From positions 434,001 to 498,000 of the forward strand of contig NZ_JAPEMT010000004.1 in NCBI RefSeq assembly GCF_026342435.1: a stretch of DNA of 64,000 nt. Reading direction: 5' to 3'. The translations under genes and the position numbers were made by a program. The stretch is from Streptomyces sp. NBC_00237. Lineage in GTDB: Bacteria > Actinomycetota > Actinomycetes > Streptomycetales > Streptomycetaceae. Every line of letters begins with the position of its first letter. The stretch's first letter is position 1. Positions 59,699-64,000 of the stretch are shown one piece after another. The notes under the pieces are model-generated. The model was not told the DNA's origin. It searched no databases and saw only the letters and a list, made by a program, of their open reading frames with translations.

Positions 59699-61942
59699 GT
59701 GACGCTGCAGGAGGGTGATCCGCGCGAGATCGGCGGATACCGGCTGGAAGGACGGCTGGGCGCCGGAGGGATGGGCGTCGTCTACCTGGCGCGCTCCGTC
59801 TCCGGCCGTCAGGTCGCCGTCAAGGTGATCCGGCCCGAACTGGCCGAGGACCCCGGGTTCCGCGAACGCTTCCGCCAGGAGGCCGCAGCGGCGCGCCGGG
59901 TGAGCGGTGCGTTCACCGCGCCGGTCGTGGACGCGGACCCCGAGGCGCCCGCCCCGTGGTTCGCGACCCTCTTCGTGCCGGGGCTCTCGCTCGCCCAACG
60001 GGTATCCGTACAGGGCCCGTTGACCGTCGATGAGGTACGGGGTCTGGGTGCCGGCCTCGCCGAAGCGCTCCGGGACATCCACCGTGCCGGGCTCGTCCAC
60101 CGGGACCTCAAGCCCGGAAACGTACTCCTCGCCGAGGACGGCCCCCGGGTCATCGACTTCGGCATCGCCCGCACCTCGGACGCGGTGGCCCTGACCAGCA
60201 CGGGGGTGGCCGTCGGAACGCCGCCGTTCATGGCCCCCGAGCAGTTCCGGCGCGAGGAGGTCACCCCGGCGGCCGACGTCTTCGCGCTCGGCTCGGTACT
60301 GGTGTACGCGGCGACGGGCCACGGCCCCTTCGACGGCGACACGGCGCACGTGGTGGGCTTCCGGGTGGTGTACGAGGGGCCCGACCTGACCGGGCTTCCG
60401 CCGGAACTCGGCGAGTTGGTGCACTCCTGCCTGGAGAAGGACCCCGAGCGCAGGGCCACCGTTCCCCGCCTGCTGGAGGTACTGGCGGGCGCGCACGGGA
60501 AGGCCGGGGCCGCCGCGGGTACGGAGCGGGGGACGATACGTACGGAGCAGGGGACCGTGCCCCCGGAGACGGAGCCCGTGGCGGCGGCACGGGCCGTGCC
60601 CGCGCCGCACCCGGCCACCGAGTGGAACGGCCCGGAGCCGGGACCCGCAACCCTGCCACCAGCCTCTCCAGCCTCTTCCGTTGCGCAGGCGCTGGCCGGG
60701 CAGCCCACGCAGGCGGCCGGGTTCCGGCATCCTGTGCCCCCGGTCCCGGCCACCGCTCCCACCCCCACCCCCGCCGCGCGTGCCCGTCACCGTAAACCCC
60801 TCCTCTTGGCAAGTGCCGTGGCGCTCCTGGCAGTCGTGGCGACGGCGGCCGTCGTCGTGCCGGACCTCCTCAAGGGGAAGGGTTCTCCGGAGGCGGCGGG
60901 AGACGGCACGAGGTCAGGAGCGGGCGGTACGGCCTCGGCCGCACCCCTCTGCGCACCGACGGGCGGAAAGCTCCGCTCCGCCGGAGCCGGGGCCCAGAAG
61001 GCCGCCGTGCAGCGGTGGACCGAGGGGTACGCCAAGGAGTGCGGCGGGTCCGCGAGCATCGACTACCAGCCGAACGGATCGGGCGCCGCGCTCGCGAGCC
61101 TCCTGGCCCGCCGGACCGAACTCGCCGTCAGCAACGTCGCCCTGACACAGGCTCAGCAGACCTCCGCCGCCAAGCGCTGCGGCCCCGACGGCGTCCTCCA
61201 GCTCCCCCTGAACACCCTCCCGATCGTGGTCGCGGTCAACATCCCCGGGGTCTCCGCCCTGAACCTGGACGCGCGTACCGTCGCCGACATCTTCAACGGG
61301 CGCGTCACCCGGTGGAACGATCAGGCCGTCGCCCGTCTCAACCCCGGCGTCTTCCTGCCCGCCGCGCCCGTGACGGTCGTCCTCCCCTCCGGCGAGTCCC
61401 CGCACACCCGGACCTTCACCCAGTACCTCTCCGCAGCCGCCCCCGACAACTGGCCGCGCCCGCCGTCGGACACCCTCGCCACCCCGTCCGGCACCACAGC
61501 CGTGACGGCGAAGACCCCCGTCCAGGAGGTCGCCGCGTCGAACGGCGGAATCACCTTCCTGCCGCTGACCGAGGCGCGCGGTACCACCACCACCCACGTC
61601 CGTCTCACCCCCGGACCCGACGCGGCCTCCGTACTTCCCGACGCGGATTCCACCGCCCGCACGGTGGCCCTGGCCCCCGCTCCGGCCGTCATCGGCCGGG
61701 GGAGCCTCACCCTCGACTACGCGAAGGCGGCCCGCACCGACGGCACGTACCCCCTGGTCCAGCTGTCGTACGCGGTGGTCTGCGCCCAAGGCAACGCGCC
61801 CGCCTCCCTCCCCGCGCTCCGCGGCTTCCTCCTGCACGCCCTGAGCGAGGCGGGCCAGGCATCGACAGAGCGCGAGGGCTACGGCGTACTGCCGAACGGA
61901 CTCGCGGACCGGGTACGGAAGGCCGTACGGGACCTGGGCTAG
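59699..61942 (+). CDS. Ser/Thr protein kinase with extracellular PstS-like domain
   Basis: 747 residues from GTG 59699 (GGAGG 9 bases upstream). Kinase domain at about 9-265: GRLGAGGMGVVYLA, VAVKVI, HRDLKPGNVLL and VIDFGIAR. A Pro/Thr-rich juxtamembrane stretch follows, then one membrane helix (PLLLASAVALLAVVATAAVVV, about 364-384). The outer part (about 415-745) resembles periplasmic phosphate-binding proteins: ECGGSASIDYQPNGSG, ELAVSNVALT, VADIFNGRVTRWND and the PstS-like FTQYLSAAAPDNW. Outside binding of phosphate or an anion could thus control the cytoplasmic kinase. Its stop shares CTAG with the convergent esterase gene. Confidence 0.9.
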   Translation: MTLQEGDPREIGGYRLEGRLGAGGMGVVYLARSVSGRQVAVKVIRPELAEDPGFRERFRQEAAAARRVSGAFTAPVVDADPEAPAPWFATLFVPGLSLAQRVSVQGPLTVDEVRGLGAGLAEALRDIHRAGLVHRDLKPGNVLLAEDGPRVIDFGIARTSDAVALTSTGVAVGTPPFMAPEQFRREEVTPAADVFALGSVLVYAATGHGPFDGDTAHVVGFRVVYEGPDLTGLPPELGELVHSCLEKDPERRATVPRLLEVLAGAHGKAGAAAGTERGTIRTEQGTVPPETEPVAAARAVPAPHPATEWNGPEPGPATLPPASPASSVAQALAGQPTQAAGFRHPVPPVPATAPTPTPAARARHRKPLLLASAVALLAVVATAAVVVPDLLKGKGSPEAAGDGTRSGAGGTASAAPLCAPTGGKLRSAGAGAQKAAVQRWTEGYAKECGGSASIDYQPNGSGAALASLLARRTELAVSNVALTQAQQTSAAKRCGPDGVLQLPLNTLPIVVAVNIPGVSALNLDARTVADIFNGRVTRWNDQAVARLNPGVFLPAAPVTVVLPSGESPHTRTFTQYLSAAAPDNWPRPPSDTLATPSGTTAVTAKTPVQEVAASNGGITFLPLTEARGTTTTHVRLTPGPDAASVLPDADSTARTVALAPAPAVIGRGSLTLDYAKAARTDGTYPLVQLSYAVVCAQGNAPASLPALRGFLLHALSEAGQASTEREGYGVLPNGLADRVRKAVRDLG

Positions 61943-63210
61943 CCCCGGCCCACGGCGAGGGGGACGGTGAACGGCTCGGACGGGCTTGAGGTGGCCACGT
62001 ACGCCAGGCCGTCGTAGGACTCGTTCAGTACGACCGGCGTCCGGTGGAGGCGGTAGCTCCAGCGGGGGACCATCGCCCCGTAACTCCGGTGCGGATGGGG
62101 GGTGTCGGCCCACTCCCGGACGGCGTCGGGCGCCGAGCGCAGGTCCAGGAAGTGGTCGCCGGGGGTGGCCCCGGCGAGCTGTGCCTCGACGGTGTCGGCT
62201 TCGGGAGGACCGATCGGGTGGGTGGGGACGGGCGCGTTACGGGTTCGGGCGCGCGGCCCCCGCCAGGGGCCGGGAAGCGTGCGGTGCGCACGGAAGGCAC
62301 CGCTGCCGAAGAGGAGGGCGAGGGCGTAGTAGGCGTGGCCGTGCCGGTCGTGGAGGTGGTGGCCGAGGGTGCGGATCGCGCCGCCGTGGCGGGCCTTGCC
62401 GATGTGTCCGTTGTGGGCCCAGAGCACGGTCTTCGCGGCCGGGGCGGCGGCCAGCTCCGCCTCCAGGGCGTCGGCCATGTGCCGGTCGCGTACGGCGAAG
62501 AGGGTCTGCTCCGGATCCGTGTGCTGCCAGGGGCGGGTGACCAGGTCGGCGGCCCGGACCAGGTTGCGGGCGTGCCGCAGGGTGTCGGAGCCGTGCGGTT
62601 CGAGGAGGCGTACCAGCTCCTCGGCCTCTCGCACCAGCCGCTGTCCGGGGTCGGGCCGCGAACCGGGCTGGGCGCCGTCGAGGGTGCGGAGCGCCGTGAG
62701 CAGGGTGGCGGCCCGGGAGCGTTCGGGTGCGGGGAGGCGGTCCGGGGTGGCGGCGAGCGCGGCGAGGGAGGGGCCGCACTTCTGCGGATCGATCCCGAGG
62801 AAGCGGACCTGCGCGGACTCGGGCCGCCCGTTGTTGTACGTACGCATCCACTCGACCATCGCGAGGACTTCCCGCGTCCGCCAGGTCCAGAACCCGAGCC
62901 CGGCGACGGCCTCCGCCGCACTGCCGATCCCGTGACGGACGTACGCGTCGACGGCGGGCGCGGCGGATTCGCTGGCCTCCATGGCGAAGGTCGAGTACCC
63001 CAGTTCGCGGACGAGGAAGGCCAGTAAGCGGTGTTTGAGCCGGAAGAACTCACGCGTTCCGTGCGTGGCCTCGCCGAGACCGACGATCCGCACGCCGTCG
63101 AGAACGTCCCGCAGGGGCTGGAGGTCGGTGGTCGGTGCGTCGGCGGAGAGCGTGTGGAGGGGGTGGGAGGAGCGGGCCAGCCAGCTCGTCGGGTCGGGTG
63201 CGGTCGTCAT
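61939..63210 (-). CDS. Erythromycin-esterase family protein
   Basis: 423 residues. Family motifs: VGLGEATHGTREFFRLKHRL (catalytic Glu-His), FAMEASESAAPAVDAYVRHG, WMRTYNN and VRFLGIDPQ, then AKTVLWAHNGHIGKARHGG (HNGH). Some members hydrolyse macrolide lactones; most in actinomycetes have unknown substrates. The gene's stop TAG overlaps the kinase's stop in the shared CTAG palindrome. Next gene downstream in reading direction is the kinase, convergent. Confidence 0.92.
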   Translation of the reverse strand: MTTAPDPTSWLARSSHPLHTLSADAPTTDLQPLRDVLDGVRIVGLGEATHGTREFFRLKHRLLAFLVRELGYSTFAMEASESAAPAVDAYVRHGIGSAAEAVAGLGFWTWRTREVLAMVEWMRTYNNGRPESAQVRFLGIDPQKCGPSLAALAATPDRLPAPERSRAATLLTALRTLDGAQPGSRPDPGQRLVREAEELVRLLEPHGSDTLRHARNLVRAADLVTRPWQHTDPEQTLFAVRDRHMADALEAELAAAPAAKTVLWAHNGHIGKARHGGAIRTLGHHLHDRHGHAYYALALLFGSGAFRAHRTLPGPWRGPRARTRNAPVPTHPIGPPEADTVEAQLAGATPGDHFLDLRSAPDAVREWADTPHPHRSYGAMVPRWSYRLHRTPVVLNESYDGLAYVATSSPSEPFTVPLAVGRG

Positions 63211-63211
63211 C

Positions 63212-63577
63212 TCACAGGACGGTAGTCGTCTCGGCGAGCATGAGGAGGAGGGTGGCGACGGACAGGGCGAAGTATGTTCCGGGGAAGGCGATGTTGTGGA
63301 AGACGCGGGCCCTGACGTGTGCGATCAGGGCGCCGGTGAAGAAGAGGACGAGGCCGGTCGCGGCGGCCAGGCCCAGGGGATGCAGGCCCAGCAGGCCGAG
63401 GAGCAGGCCCAGTGCGCCCGCCGCCTTGAGGAGGGCGAGCGGGGGGATCCAGGACGCGGGGACGTGCACTTCGGCCGCGTTGGCCTGGACGAACTTCGCT
63501 CCGGAGAGGTCGGTGGCGGCCACGGAGGCGTTGGCGAGGATCGTGAGCAGGGCGACGGTGAGGTAGGCGGCGTACAC
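63212..63577 (-). CDS. DoxX-like integral membrane protein
   Basis: 121 residues from GTG 63577 (GGAGGCCCCC upstream). Four membrane segments: AAYLTVALLTILANASVAA, LALLKAAGALGLLLGLLGL, LGLAAATGLVLFFTGALIAHV and TYFALSVATLLLMLA, the DoxX/DoxD pattern with the conserved GAxxHV. The role is unclear: thiosulfate oxidation in archaea, detoxification complexes in mycobacteria. It ends one base after the esterase start, and is divergent from a LysR gene. Confidence 0.88.
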   Translation of the reverse strand: MYAAYLTVALLTILANASVAATDLSGAKFVQANAAEVHVPASWIPPLALLKAAGALGLLLGLLGLHPLGLAAATGLVLFFTGALIAHVRARVFHNIAFPGTYFALSVATLLLMLAETTTVL

Positions 63578-63682
63578 GGGGGCCTCCGGATTCGGGGGAG
63601 GGGGGAGGGTGGGGGTGTCTCGCCAACCACACTCCCGCTGCGGCTCCTTGGCGTCCAATACCTGCGTCTATAACCTGGCGGA

Positions 63683-64000
63683 ATGGTGGATCGCGAAGGC
63701 TCTCCGGGCTCTGCGGCTGTTCCGGCCGCTCCGGCCGCTCCGGTCCGGAGGGTGAGTACGGCCGACGTCGACACCCGGCTGCTGCGCTACTTCGTCGCGG
63801 TCGCCGAAGAAGGCAGCCTCACCCGGGCCGCGGAGCGGCTGTACGTCTCCCAGCCCGCGCTGACCAAGCAGGTGAAGCAGTTGGAGGCGCAGGTGGGGGT
63901 GTCCCTGTTCGTACGTTCCCGGAGCGGCATGGCCCTCACCGAGGCGGGGCGGGCCCTTGCCGGGGCCGCGCCCGCGTTGCTCGGTGACTGGGAGCGGGCG
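63683..64000 (+). CDS. LysR-family regulator, cut by window end
   Basis: 106 residues visible from ATG 63683 to the last base. After a Pro/Ala-rich stretch comes the LysR HTH: DTRLLRYFVAVAEEGSLTRAAERLYVSQPALTKQVKQLEAQVGVSLFVRSRSGMALTEAGRALA. The sensor domain lies beyond the window. It is divergent from the DoxX gene over 105 bases; TATAAC at 63669-63674 is a possible -10 element. Regulation of the DoxX gene, and perhaps of the esterase, is likely. Confidence 0.92.
   Translation, partial: MVDREGSPGSAAVPAAPAAPVRRVSTADVDTRLLRYFVAVAEEGSLTRAAERLYVSQPALTKQVKQLEAQVGVSLFVRSRSGMALTEAGRALAGAAPALLGDWERA

Overview
The base composition (very high GC with strong third-position bias), the many GTG starts, the 4-base ATGA/GTGA gene overlaps and the gene families (DUF5946, DUF4232, DUF5997, TerD, BlaI/M56 pair, MoxR/VWA pair, DoxX, erythromycin esterase) point to an actinomycete, most probably a Streptomyces. 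No rRNA, tRNA, CRISPR array, transposase or integrase was seen. The annotation holds about 60 coding genes, five decayed genes and a set of regulatory palindromes.

Layout. 1-5.8 kb: the 3' part of an M4 (thermolysin-type) protease gene, then a cobalamin riboswitch leading an ABC importer operon (permease, ATPase, binding lipoprotein). 5.8-11.4 kb, minus strand: two tandem DUF5946 genes and a MoxR ATPase / HExxH-VWA protein / conserved protein operon. 11.4-12.6 kb: gene debris. 12.6-19 kb: NAD(P)H-binding oxidoreductase with divergent MarR, methyltransferase + GNAT, and an FtsX-type ABC exporter. 19.2-24.8 kb: DUF4232 lipoprotein, two ATP-grasp ligases coupled to an inositol-monophosphatase-like protein, thioredoxin + MerR, and a LysE-type exporter. 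24.9-31 kb: methyltransferases, XRE-cupin regulator, GNAT, SnoaL-like protein, and a hydrolase/TetR pair.

31.4-44 kb stands out. It has a primase-polymerase and an SF3 helicase (coupled, minus strand). Upstream of them lies about 0.9 kb packed with a short AGTCCCT/AGGGACT repeat. Beyond a lysG-lysE pair comes a ParA-ParB operon whose ParA carries two ribbon-helix-helix-like repeats. Nine copies of a 14-bp palindrome, TTGTCCGCGGACAA (one with a single mismatch), lie inside and downstream of parB, and a tenth lies 24 kb away. Together these are the replication and partition backbone of a plasmid or phage-plasmid type replicon, with no visible integrase or transfer genes. An integrated and partly decayed replicon, or a domesticated second partition system, is my main inference.

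44-64 kb: a TetR operon with a dead PaaK-like ligase gene, a UvrA paralogue, DinB, P450 + ferredoxin, TatA, TerD, BlaI/M56 with a palindromic operator, a LysR effector-domain protein beside DUF5997, a phosphatase remnant, a nucleoside deaminase, a serine hydrolase, a Ser/Thr kinase fused to a PstS-like binding domain, erythromycin esterase, DoxX, and the start of a LysR gene cut by the window end.
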